Source of the DNA: a virus
Reading direction: 5' to 3' (one strand)
IMG/VR virus record: IMGVR_UViG_3300025101_000044
Location: 1-45,903 of that record
Length of the DNA: 45,903 nt
Position 1 is the stretch's first letter. The number at the start of each line of letters is the position of its first letter. Positions 34,260 to 41,440 of the stretch are shown here, one piece after another. The notes under the pieces are model-generated. The model searched no databases. It had not been told where the DNA came from and saw nothing but the letters and a program-made list of their open reading frames with translations. Made by a program: the position numbers and the translations under genes.

Positions 34260-34703
34260 TCATTCCTTCATGTATTTCATGTTTGACGGCCAATATCCAT
34301 TAGGTGCAGTATTTGTTTCTAACCAAAAGAAATGTGCGGCAGTTATTCGACTATCGCCCCTGCTTATAGCGTTTTCTTCTGCGTTGGCTATTAAGTTGCA
34401 TAAAGCCGTTTCAACCCATTCACCCACGAAATACCTTGCTTGATTAGAAACTTGTAAATCTGTATTTTCCTTAAACAGTTTTGTTATATTCACCTTTGTT
34501 TTTGGTTTATGTTTTGGTATTTGTGGTTTCTCCGGAATAACAATTGCATTATCTTTGATATAAGGACAATACTTCTGTAATACTAATTTAGGTCTGCCCT
34601 GCTCATGTAATATATTTTTAAGATGAGCATAACCTTCTTTATCAATTTTAATACATCTATAAGTTATGGTATCAATAATTGTCATTTCTCCTGCTTGAAT
34701 CAT
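34260..34703 (-). CDS. Protein with C-terminal histone-fold-like domain
   Basis: 147 residues. The start at ATG 34703 follows GAGGAATGATT (ATG 34709 is the alternative). The first 70 residues are an unidentified small domain followed by a Pro/Lys linker. Residues about 72-130 read like a histone fold: helix NITKLFKEN, then LQVSNQARYFVGEWVETALC leading into a long helix with two Ala-rich turns, then SRGDSRITAAHFF. This matches the archaeal histone/DUF1931 rhythm of VS--A, long central helix, A---G-R-I---D/H. It could compact or mark viral DNA. The inference is from pattern only. Confidence 0.5.
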   Translation of the reverse strand: MIQAGEMTIIDTITYRCIKIDKEGYAHLKNILHEQGRPKLVLQKYCPYIKDNAIVIPEKPQIPKHKPKTKVNITKLFKENTDLQVSNQARYFVGEWVETALCNLIANAEENAISRGDSRITAAHFFWLETNTAPNGYWPSNMKYMKE

Positions 34704-34705
34704 AA

Positions 34706-35095
34706 TCATTCCTCTTCCAATGGTTCTAATGCCTGTTGTAATACTGCTTTAACCAAGCCAATATCATCATTTCCATTCTCTATAAAACTAAGAGCAGTTA
34801 GTATAATATGCTTATGTCTTTGGTCGTCAAGAGCGAATTTGTCATTCTCAAGCATACCTAAAGTTTGAGCAATCTTCTTTTTAGCATCTTTTCTTTGATA
34901 GTTTGTTTCGCCTTGTTGATGTAAAAGAATAAATCTTCTTTGATATAAACCAAGAAGTTGAACATATTGGGTTCTTATTCTTCTCATGATATTCCTAATT
35001 TCACGATTAGTTTGGTTCATTGATAAATCACTTATCTTTATACTTCTACCAAATATATCTGTCATATATTTAGTATTCCATGATGCACTTTTCAT
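34706..35095 (-). CDS. Helical protein of unknown function
   Basis: 129 residues, basic and helical (REIRNIMRRIRTQYVQLLGLYQRRF would be a long helix), ending LEEE. The start follows GGAGAGATTAGA. It is flanked by an 18-base repeat copy. It might partner the adjacent histone-like protein; nothing is recognised. Confidence 0.55.
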   Translation of the reverse strand: MKSASWNTKYMTDIFGRSIKISDLSMNQTNREIRNIMRRIRTQYVQLLGLYQRRFILLHQQGETNYQRKDAKKKIAQTLGMLENDKFALDDQRHKHIILTALSFIENGNDDIGLVKAVLQQALEPLEEE

Positions 35096-35215
35096 TCTAA
35101 TCTCTCCAATGTTAATGCTATTGCTTCTTCATATGCTTTTTTTATAGGCCAACCATCTCTTAGCATAGCCATAAAATACATTCTATGTAGTGTCCAATTC
35201 ATTCTAATCTCTCCA
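35091..35215. repeat. 18-bp direct repeats at gene junctions
   Basis: TTCATTCTAATCTCTCCA (+ strand) occurs exactly at 35091-35108 and at 35198-35215. On the coding strand it reads TGGAGAGATTAGAATGAA: ribosome binding site, codons for ERLE, stop and next start. The two copies bracket the 36-residue gene at 35092-35202. Confidence 0.8.
35092..35202 (-). CDS. Miniprotein between ligase and helical protein genes
   Basis: 36 residues, helical (RDGWPIKKAYEEAIALTLER). It ends with the same ERLE as the ligase, because an 18-base repeat covers both gene ends. The 4-base overlaps on both sides support translation. Probably acquired by recombination at the repeat. Confidence 0.5.
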   Translation of the reverse strand: MNWTLHRMYFMAMLRDGWPIKKAYEEAIALTLERLE

Positions 35216-36734
35216 CATCTTCTAAGGTATTAATATCCGCAACAAACTTATCATCTCTAATTCTAACACATCTTGGGAATCTTAAGCCTAAGTTGTCCTT
35301 TTCATCTCTTGAAACTAAATCAGCCTTAACTTCTAAAACTACAACAGGTGAAACAAAGAACTGCCCATTCTCAAATTTCTCAACATTTCTTCTTAGCGTA
35401 TTTGTTAGGGTGATTAAATCCTCATCGGAAAAACCACTACCACACCAACCAACGCTTTGATAACCATTGTCGGACTTTACTCCTAATTCAAATGTTCCAA
35501 ACACATTTGCTCTTTTACCTTCTCCATACTTAGTAGATAATACAACTACATCAAGATTGATTTGTGGCGGTTTATATTTAGCCCAACCAACACTTCTTTT
35601 TCCTGCTTCATAAGCCATTGAAGAATCTTTGACGATAATACCTTCAAAACCATCATTAATTGCTTGATGATAAAAAGCCATAATATCACCTTCTGTTATT
35701 CGGTGCGCTTGATTCGGTAAATCCTTCATCTTCTCAAGTCTTTCATTGTATGGTAAATCCATAATAGTTTCATTATTTAGCATAAGACAGTCAAAGATAA
35801 CCCATTCAACCTTTACCTTTTCAGCCGCCTCTAAATGATTCTTAGAATGAACTCTTGTAGCCATTAATTTATGTGGCGCAGGTGTTCCATCATCTTTTAT
35901 TGGATATATTTCACCATCAAGTATTGCATTCTTGACATCATACTTTGAGCATAATAAAACAATATCAGGAAATTGAACTGTTACTAATTTACCTTTACGA
36001 TTAAAAATCATAACTTTACCATCTTCAATGTGAATTTGATACCTATTGCCATCATACTTGTAATCAACTACAAAATCAGTTGGCCACTTATTCATAGGCA
36101 CTTCTTTTGCTAACATAGGTGCTACAAACTTTCCATGTGTTAAATTACATGGAGGCTCTATTCCTCTTTCATATGCAGAACATACTACTTCGATAGAGTT
36201 AAAGTTCAAGTGTTTCTTTACTTCTTTAACTTTCTTTTTGTAGTAATGAGCCATAATTTTCGTAACTGTTCCTCTATTGATACCGTTTCTTGGTGTTCTT
36301 AGAAGATACCTAACAAACCATCTTCGGCCATTAGCAGACATACCAACTAAAGCAGTTTCTACATTTGTAAAAACATCGGAATCAATTTTACCACAATTAA
36401 ATTCCAATATTAGTTTAGCACTTAATAAAGGCATACCGTCTTTTATTTCTGTTTCTGCTGAAACATCAAGATAATATATTGCATCTCCCAAATCATTGTG
36501 AGCCGCTAATAGACCATCTATTTCACTTTCAAAAACATCAAATATTTTTGCTAACCATTTCTTAGCCTTTGCTAAACCTAAATTGTTAGCAGTAAGATTA
36601 TCTTTATCTAAAATAGATAATACTAATCCTTTATTTTCAAAATTCTCAAGAGCGTTTCCTATCATTTTTATCTGTTGCGTTGGTGTTAGAGTATCGCTCG
36701 CTTCTAATAACCTTGCCATTCGTTCCCATGTCAT
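35199..36734 (-). CDS. lig: ATP-dependent DNA ligase
   Basis: 511 residues. An N-terminal helical DNA-binding domain (about 1-195) precedes the nucleotidyltransferase domain with motif I YKYDGNR (Lys226 is the adenylated residue), motif III WVIFDCLML, motif IV DGFEGIIVKD, motif V GWAKYKPP, and the OB-fold domain with LGLRFPRCVRIRDD. This layout is that of archaeal/eukaryotic Lig1-type enzymes. It would seal Okazaki fragments and repair nicks. ATG 36734 follows GGAAGTGATTATAG; the preceding gene overlaps by 89 bases. Confidence 0.95.
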   Translation of the reverse strand: MTWERMARLLEASDTLTPTQQIKMIGNALENFENKGLVLSILDKDNLTANNLGLAKAKKWLAKIFDVFESEIDGLLAAHNDLGDAIYYLDVSAETEIKDGMPLLSAKLILEFNCGKIDSDVFTNVETALVGMSANGRRWFVRYLLRTPRNGINRGTVTKIMAHYYKKKVKEVKKHLNFNSIEVVCSAYERGIEPPCNLTHGKFVAPMLAKEVPMNKWPTDFVVDYKYDGNRYQIHIEDGKVMIFNRKGKLVTVQFPDIVLLCSKYDVKNAILDGEIYPIKDDGTPAPHKLMATRVHSKNHLEAAEKVKVEWVIFDCLMLNNETIMDLPYNERLEKMKDLPNQAHRITEGDIMAFYHQAINDGFEGIIVKDSSMAYEAGKRSVGWAKYKPPQINLDVVVLSTKYGEGKRANVFGTFELGVKSDNGYQSVGWCGSGFSDEDLITLTNTLRRNVEKFENGQFFVSPVVVLEVKADLVSRDEKDNLGLRFPRCVRIRDDKFVADINTLEDVERLE

Positions 36735-36864
36735 CTATAATCACTTCCATATTTTTATTTATATTTTTTATCAGTTCTTTTAACAGGCTACTGATTTTCC
36801 CGTCATGCTTTTCAGCATATGTCCACATAGCATTTGCTAAGTAAATCCATTCACTCTTCTTCAT
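36646..36864 (-). CDS. Small protein overlapping the ligase start
   Basis: 72 residues from ATG 36864 (MKKSEWIYLANAMWTYAEKH). The N-terminal half is helical. The C-terminal third is polar and probably disordered (SERYSNTNATDKNDRKRS); it is encoded in the 89 bases shared with the ligase gene, which likely dictates its composition. Unknown function. Confidence 0.5.
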   Translation of the reverse strand: MKKSEWIYLANAMWTYAEKHDGKISSLLKELIKNINKNMEVIIDDMGTNGKVIRSERYSNTNATDKNDRKRS

Positions 36865-37207
36865 TTGATTCTTCCCCATCTAATCTTTGAAGCAATCTTA
36901 AGAAATTAGCCATAATCTGTTGTATAGTATGTATTTCTTCTTGGTTGCCTCTTTCAATAAAGCGGTGCATCATATGAATAAGAGTTGCTTGAGTAATAGC
37001 GGGTGCTAATCTTGCTAAATCATTATGAGCATAAATCTCCCAATAACAAACAAATGATGCTCTTGCTAAATAATTACCTTTAGCGATACCTGCATATCCC
37101 ATATTAAAATGTTCTAATTCAACTTCATTAAGTGCTTTCTTTTGTTTCTTAGACCATTCATCAAACTTCTTATCATTTGTTGTTATTAAAAATAATTTAT
37201 TATTCAT
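36851..37207 (-). CDS. Helical protein of unknown function
   Basis: 118 residues from ATG 37207 (MNNKLFLITTND), preceded by GGTGAAAAAG. Almost entirely helical (LARLAPAITQATLIHMMHRFIER, HTIQQIMANFLRLLQRL), ending in SNEEE that carries the next ribosome binding site. No family recognised. Confidence 0.55.
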   Translation of the reverse strand: MNNKLFLITTNDKKFDEWSKKQKKALNEVELEHFNMGYAGIAKGNYLARASFVCYWEIYAHNDLARLAPAITQATLIHMMHRFIERGNQEEIHTIQQIMANFLRLLQRLDGEESNEEE

Positions 37208-37463
37208 CTTTTTCACCATCCATAAAATCTCTCAATGTTTTGTAAAACCTACTGTATGCTAATTCAACATGAAGTCTTTGAACTCTACTTCCTGCTCCTT
37301 TTCTTGGTGGAACAGTCATTTGACTTTCCAAATACTGTGCAAATAAATCCATTAAATCTGCTGAACAGTTAATGAATAAATCTACTGAACCATGTCCATA
37401 CTGTCTATCTTCGTTTGCTTTCTTCAAACTCTTTTTGGCTTGAACTACGCTTATTCTTTTCAT
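37200..37463 (-). CDS. Second histone-fold-like small protein
   Basis: 87 residues. A short basic helix (SVVQAKKSLKKAN), then a long helix (DLFINCSADLMDLFAQYLES), a Pro/Gly loop, and SRVQRLHVELAYSRF. The last part resembles the histone loop-helix 3 motif (R-(V/I)-x-x-x-H/D-(V/I)-x-L-A), and length is close to a single histone fold. The initial loop is longer than in archaeal histones. Adjacent genes encode a PC4-like and helical proteins. The call is tentative; helical bundles can mimic this pattern. Confidence 0.4.
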   Translation of the reverse strand: MKRISVVQAKKSLKKANEDRQYGHGSVDLFINCSADLMDLFAQYLESQMTVPPRKGAGSRVQRLHVELAYSRFYKTLRDFMDGEKDE

Positions 37464-37660
37464 TCTATCTCTCTCCCTAATATTTGTAATAATAATTTTG
37501 CTTCTTCCATGTTCATCCGAACACCCTTATTTGTGGGTTTATTATCTTTAAACCATCGAATATCCAAGACTTCGATATTCCAATATTTGCCTTTTTTAAT
37601 TTTACACTCCATGCTATCATCACGGATAATTGTTCCAATAACTTCAAACTCATCTGTCAA
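37460..37660 (-). CDS. PC4/p15-like single-strand-binding transcription coactivator
   Basis: 66 residues if started at TTG 37660, which overlaps the preceding stop as TTGA and is preceded by GGGGTGGATGAA; GTG 37669 is the alternative. The core WNIEVLDIRWF...KPTNKGVRMNMEEAKLLLQIL follows the PC4 pattern (ldiR-wy...pTkKGi-L---e---L). PC4 proteins bind single-stranded DNA, often as dimers, and help transcription or repair. In a virus with its own TFB it may promote late or viral transcription. Confidence 0.75.
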   Translation of the reverse strand: MTDEFEVIGTIIRDDSMECKIKKGKYWNIEVLDIRWFKDNKPTNKGVRMNMEEAKLLLQILGREIE

Positions 37661-38055
37661 TTCATCCACCCCTGTTTGAATTTATCTAAATCTTGTCTTG
37701 ATGTAAAGTATCTTGGCGTATCTAATTCATCTATACGATTAACTATCCAACATGCGCCTCCTAATGAAGAAACTTGAACCACTTCATATTGACCGCTATT
37801 TACTTCTATAACTTCTTTAGTGTTTATTTTAGGAACTAATCCCCACTTAAGAGTTAATTCTTGAGCAACTTCATGTATGTTTTCAGCAACATATTTTATG
37901 ATATGCGCTCTTTGAATAGGTATTTTAGGAGCAACTTCTATTGCTAATTCACCTGTCATTTTACAGACATTACATTTATTTCCTAAACAAATAGGACACT
38001 TTACTCTTGCTTTATGTGGTGCAGGAAGATTAACTGTTATTGCTTTCTTTTTCAT
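37657..38055 (-). CDS. Zinc-binding protein of unknown function
   Basis: 132 residues from ATG 38055, preceded by AGGTGATGAGAAA. Residues around 19-31 contain CPICLGNKCNVC, a compact zinc knuckle. The rest is alpha/beta (RAHIIKYVAENIHEVAQEL, then strands YEVVQVSSLGGACWIVNR). No known family seen. Confidence 0.55.
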   Translation of the reverse strand: MKKKAITVNLPAPHKARVKCPICLGNKCNVCKMTGELAIEVAPKIPIQRAHIIKYVAENIHEVAQELTLKWGLVPKINTKEVIEVNSGQYEVVQVSSLGGACWIVNRIDELDTPRYFTSRQDLDKFKQGWMN

Positions 38056-38153
38056 TTTCTCATCACCTTTATGCACTTCTCACATACACCGTATCTTCTT
38101 ACATAATAAGCATCTGTTGGTCTTATGCGCCTTTTACATCTTGAACAGTCCAT
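38052..38153 (-). CDS. Zinc-ribbon miniprotein
   Basis: 33 residues: MDCSRCKRRIRP, a Tyr-rich turn, and VCEKCIKVMRK. Two C-x2-C pairs and high Arg/Lys content suggest a nucleic-acid-binding zinc ribbon. It overlaps the neighbours on both sides (ATGA, TAATG). Confidence 0.55.
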   Translation of the reverse strand: MDCSRCKRRIRPTDAYYVRRYGVCEKCIKVMRK

Positions 38154-38257
38154 TACTTGTTCCTCCGTTCAATTCTAAATACATTCCCATCTTTAACAAG
38201 AATAATCATTGAACCATCGGAATAAACAGTTGTCATTCTTACGATTTCTTTTTCCAT
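38153..38257 (-). CDS. Beta-rich miniprotein after GroEL
   Basis: 34 residues (MEKEIVRMTTVYSDGSMIIL and 14 more) forming a likely three-stranded sheet ending FRIERRNK. ATG 38257 follows GGAGGCTTGATT, whose first bases lie in the GroEL stop region. Unknown function. Confidence 0.5.
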   Translation of the reverse strand: MEKEIVRMTTVYSDGSMIILVKDGNVFRIERRNK

Positions 38258-38259
38258 AA

Positions 38260-39774
38260 TCAAGCCTCCGGTAATAATACTGCTACATCTGTCGAATAGA
38301 ATAAAGATGCTATTGATAATGCCGCTAAGAAACTATTCTTAACTACCTTATATGGGTCAAAGACTCCCGCTTCTTCTAAGTTTTCTATTTTATTAGTAAG
38401 AGCATTATAGCCCATACCGGAAGAAATATCAATTTCAAGGTTCGATGAAACATCACCACTATTCTCAATCAATGTTAGCATTGGTTGTTTTAAAGAATAT
38501 GTGAACCACTTCGGTAAAGTATCGTCTTCTGCTAATTTAGCATATAATGTTCCACCACCAACTACAATTCCTTCTTCTAATGCGGCCTTTGTAGCGTGTA
38601 AAGCATCATCGAGTCTTTCTTTAGTTTCTCGCATTTCAATAGATGAAGAAGCACCAATTCTAATTGTGGCAACTCCCCCGCTAAGTTTTGCTATTCTGTT
38701 TTTGATTCTTGCTAATTCATGTCCTTTAGTATCTTTAGCCTGTTTCTTAAGCGTTTCAATTCTATTTTGAATCTCATTCCCTTTTTCTTCATCTGTTCCA
38801 ATAAATGTAGTTGATTCTTTAGTAATAGATATTTTTTTACAAGTTCCTAACTCTAAAAGTGTGAAAACTTTAGGGTCGTCTTTGCTTTCTTCAACAAATA
38901 CTCGCCCACCTAATGCACAAGACATATCGCCTAATTCATTTATTTGTTCATCACCAAAATTAGGTGAAAGAACAACTGCACATTGAACAGTCTTTTGTAA
39001 GAGATTCATAACTAAATTATTCATGGCTGAACCATCCATTCCTTTACAGAAAATAACAAGAGGTCGGTTGTTTGCTGAACTAAATTCTAATAGTGGCATA
39101 ATATCACTAAACTTTCTAATAGAAAGATTGGACATAAACACTAATGGATTATCAAATTCAACACGGCCATTTTCAGTATTGCACATCAAATGACTTAGAT
39201 AACCTTCATTGATTTCCATACCTTTTCTAATCTCAATTTCTGTATTATAATTATTAGATTCTTCAACGGTGATAATACCGTCTCTTCCGACTTCATCAAT
39301 TGCTCCTTTGATTAGACTACCAAGATGCCTGTCATTGTTTGCTGCTATTGTAGCGACATTTAGAATATCATCGTTTTCTACTTCAACAACATGATTATCT
39401 AAATGACTAATCATAATGTCTCTCAATTCACTAATCAAGACATTAAATTCATGAATTGACATATCTTCTCCAAAATCAACCAAATTATTACAAAAAGCCT
39501 GTGCTAAAATACAAGCGGTGGTCGTTCCATCGCCTGAATTATCTTGTGCTTTACTTGCTAAGTTTTGAACTAATTGAATCCCCATTTGAACATAAGGGTC
39601 TTCATGAGAAATATACTTTGTTATTGTAACTCCGTCATTAATAATAACAGGAGGATTACCTTGCAGTATAACTGTTTTCGCTTGTGGGCCAAGTGTAGGT
39701 TTTACAGTATTAGCCACTAAATTAATTCCTTCTAATAATTTTCTTTTAACTTCAATTCTATCATTCAGTATCAT
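38260..39774 (-). CDS. groEL: Group I chaperonin (GroEL-like)
   Basis: 504 residues, slightly shorter than GroEL. Diagnostic parts: NTVKPTLGPQAKTVIL, the ATP-site GDGTTTA (81-87), RIAKLSGGVATIRIGASS, LDDALHATKAALEEGIVVGGG, and AGVFDPYKVV, all group I (bacterial type) rather than thermosome type. The C-terminal Gly-Gly-Met tail of GroEL is missing (ends LLPEA). A GroES-like gene lies 150 bases upstream, so the pair likely forms a capped folding chamber for virion proteins. ATG 39774 follows GGAGAGGAAAGA. Confidence 0.9.
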   Translation of the reverse strand: MILNDRIEVKRKLLEGINLVANTVKPTLGPQAKTVILQGNPPVIINDGVTITKYISHEDPYVQMGIQLVQNLASKAQDNSGDGTTTACILAQAFCNNLVDFGEDMSIHEFNVLISELRDIMISHLDNHVVEVENDDILNVATIAANNDRHLGSLIKGAIDEVGRDGIITVEESNNYNTEIEIRKGMEINEGYLSHLMCNTENGRVEFDNPLVFMSNLSIRKFSDIMPLLEFSSANNRPLVIFCKGMDGSAMNNLVMNLLQKTVQCAVVLSPNFGDEQINELGDMSCALGGRVFVEESKDDPKVFTLLELGTCKKISITKESTTFIGTDEEKGNEIQNRIETLKKQAKDTKGHELARIKNRIAKLSGGVATIRIGASSSIEMRETKERLDDALHATKAALEEGIVVGGGTLYAKLAEDDTLPKWFTYSLKQPMLTLIENSGDVSSNLEIDISSGMGYNALTNKIENLEEAGVFDPYKVVKNSFLAALSIASLFYSTDVAVLLPEA

Positions 39775-39928
39775 TCTTTCCTCTCCTATATTCCATTTCT
39801 TTGATTCCTTCTTGTATTAAATAAACCATAATCTCATTTGTTGTCATGTTTAAGTCGTCTCTCATCTTCATTATGAAACTCCATTGTCCTTCTGTAATTG
39901 GTAATGAATCAACATTAACTTCCTTCAT
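39761..39928 (-). CDS. Small helix-turn-helix or ribbon-helix-helix-like protein between GroES and GroEL
   Basis: 55 residues: a short strand (MKEVNVDSLPITE), helix QWSFIMKMRDDL, then TTNEIMVYLIQEGIKEME, which reads like the two helices of a ribbon-helix-helix or small HTH unit. It overlaps GroES by 4 bases and GroEL by 14. It might autoregulate the chaperonin genes; this is inference. Confidence 0.5.
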   Translation of the reverse strand: MKEVNVDSLPITEGQWSFIMKMRDDLNMTTNEIMVYLIQEGIKEMEYRRGKNDTE

Positions 39929-40173
39929 TCTTTCACCAACTTAGTTTGTTTTGTTTTAGAAAATACTCCCAATAAGTTTTCTGTTGGAACAAAAATCATA
40001 TCTTCATGAGTCGGAAATCTATGTCTATCATCAAATAGAACCTCTTGACCTTCTAATTCGGGATATTTAGGACATGAAACAACAAGTCCTCTTCCATCTG
40101 TTTTAACTTGAATACCACTTGAAGAAGTTGAGTTCTCAAGTTTAATTATGCAGTAATCTCCAATAGCCCTCAT
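39925..40173 (-). CDS. groES: Co-chaperonin (GroES-like)
   Basis: 82 residues from ATG 40173, which overlaps the previous stop (ATGA) and follows GGAGGAAGAGGA; longer in-frame starts lack a binding site. MRAIGDYCIIKLEN, SSGIQVKTDGRGLVVSCP, LEGQEVLFDD and DMIFVPTENLLGVF follow the GroES barrel pattern (-LgDrVlV-, GI, G-V--G, G--Vlf, --v-e-diLav). Slightly shorter than GroES (about 95). It caps the neighbouring GroEL. Confidence 0.8.
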   Translation of the reverse strand: MRAIGDYCIIKLENSTSSSGIQVKTDGRGLVVSCPKYPELEGQEVLFDDRHRFPTHEDMIFVPTENLLGVFSKTKQTKLVKE

Positions 40174-40436
40174 TCCTCTTCCTCCGATGGTAAAGCAATC
40201 CAACCTCTTGCAGTTTCGGAAACCCATACTGATGTATGAGTTTTGTAAAACTGTTTCAGTCTTTTGTCTCTTTCTGTTTCTTTAGACCAAGTAACCCCTT
40301 TATCTTCCTTTCTAATGTTTTTATCATTAGGGTGTCTTTCTTGATGCCTTCTTTGTCTTTCAAGAAGAGTTTTAGGTTCTTCATTTACAATGACTTCTCC
40401 ATATTCTCTTTTCTTTTGTTTTCTCTTATTATACAT
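40170..40436 (-). CDS. Basic small protein with acidic tail
   Basis: 88 residues. The N-terminal half is highly basic (NKRKQKKREYG, RQRRHQERHPNDKN); the C-terminus ends SEEEE, encoding the Shine-Dalgarno site for GroES. Probably nucleic-acid binding or disordered. Not recognised. Confidence 0.5.
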   Translation of the reverse strand: MYNKRKQKKREYGEVIVNEEPKTLLERQRRHQERHPNDKNIRKEDKGVTWSKETERDKRLKQFYKTHTSVWVSETARGWIALPSEEEE

Positions 40437-40438
40437 AT

Positions 40439-40852
40439 TTATACCTCATATTCTTTTGCGTCTTTTGCATTACGGTTTAACATCATTTTATCTCTAAGTC
40501 GTAAAATATGATTAATACCATCATCTGTTAAATGTTCCTTTTTACGAACCATTTTCATTATTTTATAGAAATTAACTAATCGTGGACAGGTTTCTAAAAG
40601 AGCAGGTGGAATCATTCTTAGCAACATGAGTATTGATGTTCTCTCTTGAATCCTTAAGTATTCACAATTATTTACCGTTGTGAAACTAAAACGCAAACAA
40701 TGTTCTTCGGCAAATTCTTCATAAATTTCTTTTCTATTTTTAACGGGAATCAACCAATAATGATGAAGTTGGCGTTTGCTTGCTTGGCGTTTGCTTATGC
40801 TTACATGGGGGTAAGTGCTTAATAAAATTCCTACAAATATATCTTTGTTCAT
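40439..40852 (-). CDS. LAGLIDADG-family protein lacking the catalytic acid (copy 2)
   Basis: 137 residues (ATG 40852; ATG 40858 also possible). KDIFVGILLSTYPHVSIS corresponds to the LAGLIDADG helix, and MKMVRKKEHLTDDGINHILRLRDKM to the C-terminal helix, the same two landmarks as copy 1 at 33507-33905. The catalytic Asp/Glu is Thr. The middle is more divergent and Arg/Lys-rich. Likely a DNA-binding descendant of a homing endonuclease. Confidence 0.7.
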   Translation of the reverse strand: MNKDIFVGILLSTYPHVSISKRQASKRQLHHYWLIPVKNRKEIYEEFAEEHCLRFSFTTVNNCEYLRIQERTSILMLLRMIPPALLETCPRLVNFYKIMKMVRKKEHLTDDGINHILRLRDKMMLNRNAKDAKEYEV

Positions 40853-40854
40853 TG

Positions 40855-41439
40855 TCATTCTTCTTCATCTCCAAATTTATTCCATGTTTGGGTTCTTTCT
40901 AATTCATGATTAACATAAATATCTAATTGCTTAGGTTTATCATTTTCCCAAAAACCATAGTGTCCTTGTCCACCTAAAACATAAGCAGTTTCCATTAATA
41001 ATTGCCAATTAGATACTGTTCTAATATCTGTTCCACTAAAGTAAGCAGAACCGAATGGGTGTGTATGAATCCAACATTTAACAGGCATCTTCATCCCTTT
41101 AGGAACAGAACCAAAATCAACAAAACCGGATGAACCGGATGAAACATAACAATCATTCTTTGCATCAATAACAACTTGAACTTCTAAATGAGGTAGTAAT
41201 GCAGTTGAAGCATACCAAATAGCCTCATGAAAAGAAACATTATGAAATGCTACCATTTCTAATAATGTTTTATCATCATGCGGAACTCCCTCTAATCTCT
41301 CTTTAACAATATCTTCAAATGCTGACATAACATATTGTTCAGCATCAAATCTCGCTACTTCCATTTCTTCTAAATATTTATCATATCCATCATCATCACT
41401 ATTAATTTGATTGAAATAGTGGTCTTTTATTTTACTCAT
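40855..41439 (-). CDS. JAMM/MPN (JAB) metalloprotease
   Basis: 194 residues. The zinc site HTHPFGSAYFSGTD (His125, His127, Ser135, Asp138) is a full JAMM motif, and an upstream Glu (for example Glu72 in HEAIWYAS) can complete it. The N-terminal 60 residues are helical and acidic. Such enzymes remove ubiquitin-like proteins from targets or process them. An E1/ThiF-like gene lies one gene upstream (42580-43146), which suggests a conjugation or processing pair. ATG 41439 follows GGAGAGATTAAA. Confidence 0.85.
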   Translation of the reverse strand: MSKIKDHYFNQINSDDDGYDKYLEEMEVARFDAEQYVMSAFEDIVKERLEGVPHDDKTLLEMVAFHNVSFHEAIWYASTALLPHLEVQVVIDAKNDCYVSSGSSGFVDFGSVPKGMKMPVKCWIHTHPFGSAYFSGTDIRTVSNWQLLMETAYVLGGQGHYGFWENDKPKQLDIYVNHELERTQTWNKFGDEEE

Positions 41440-41440
41440 T

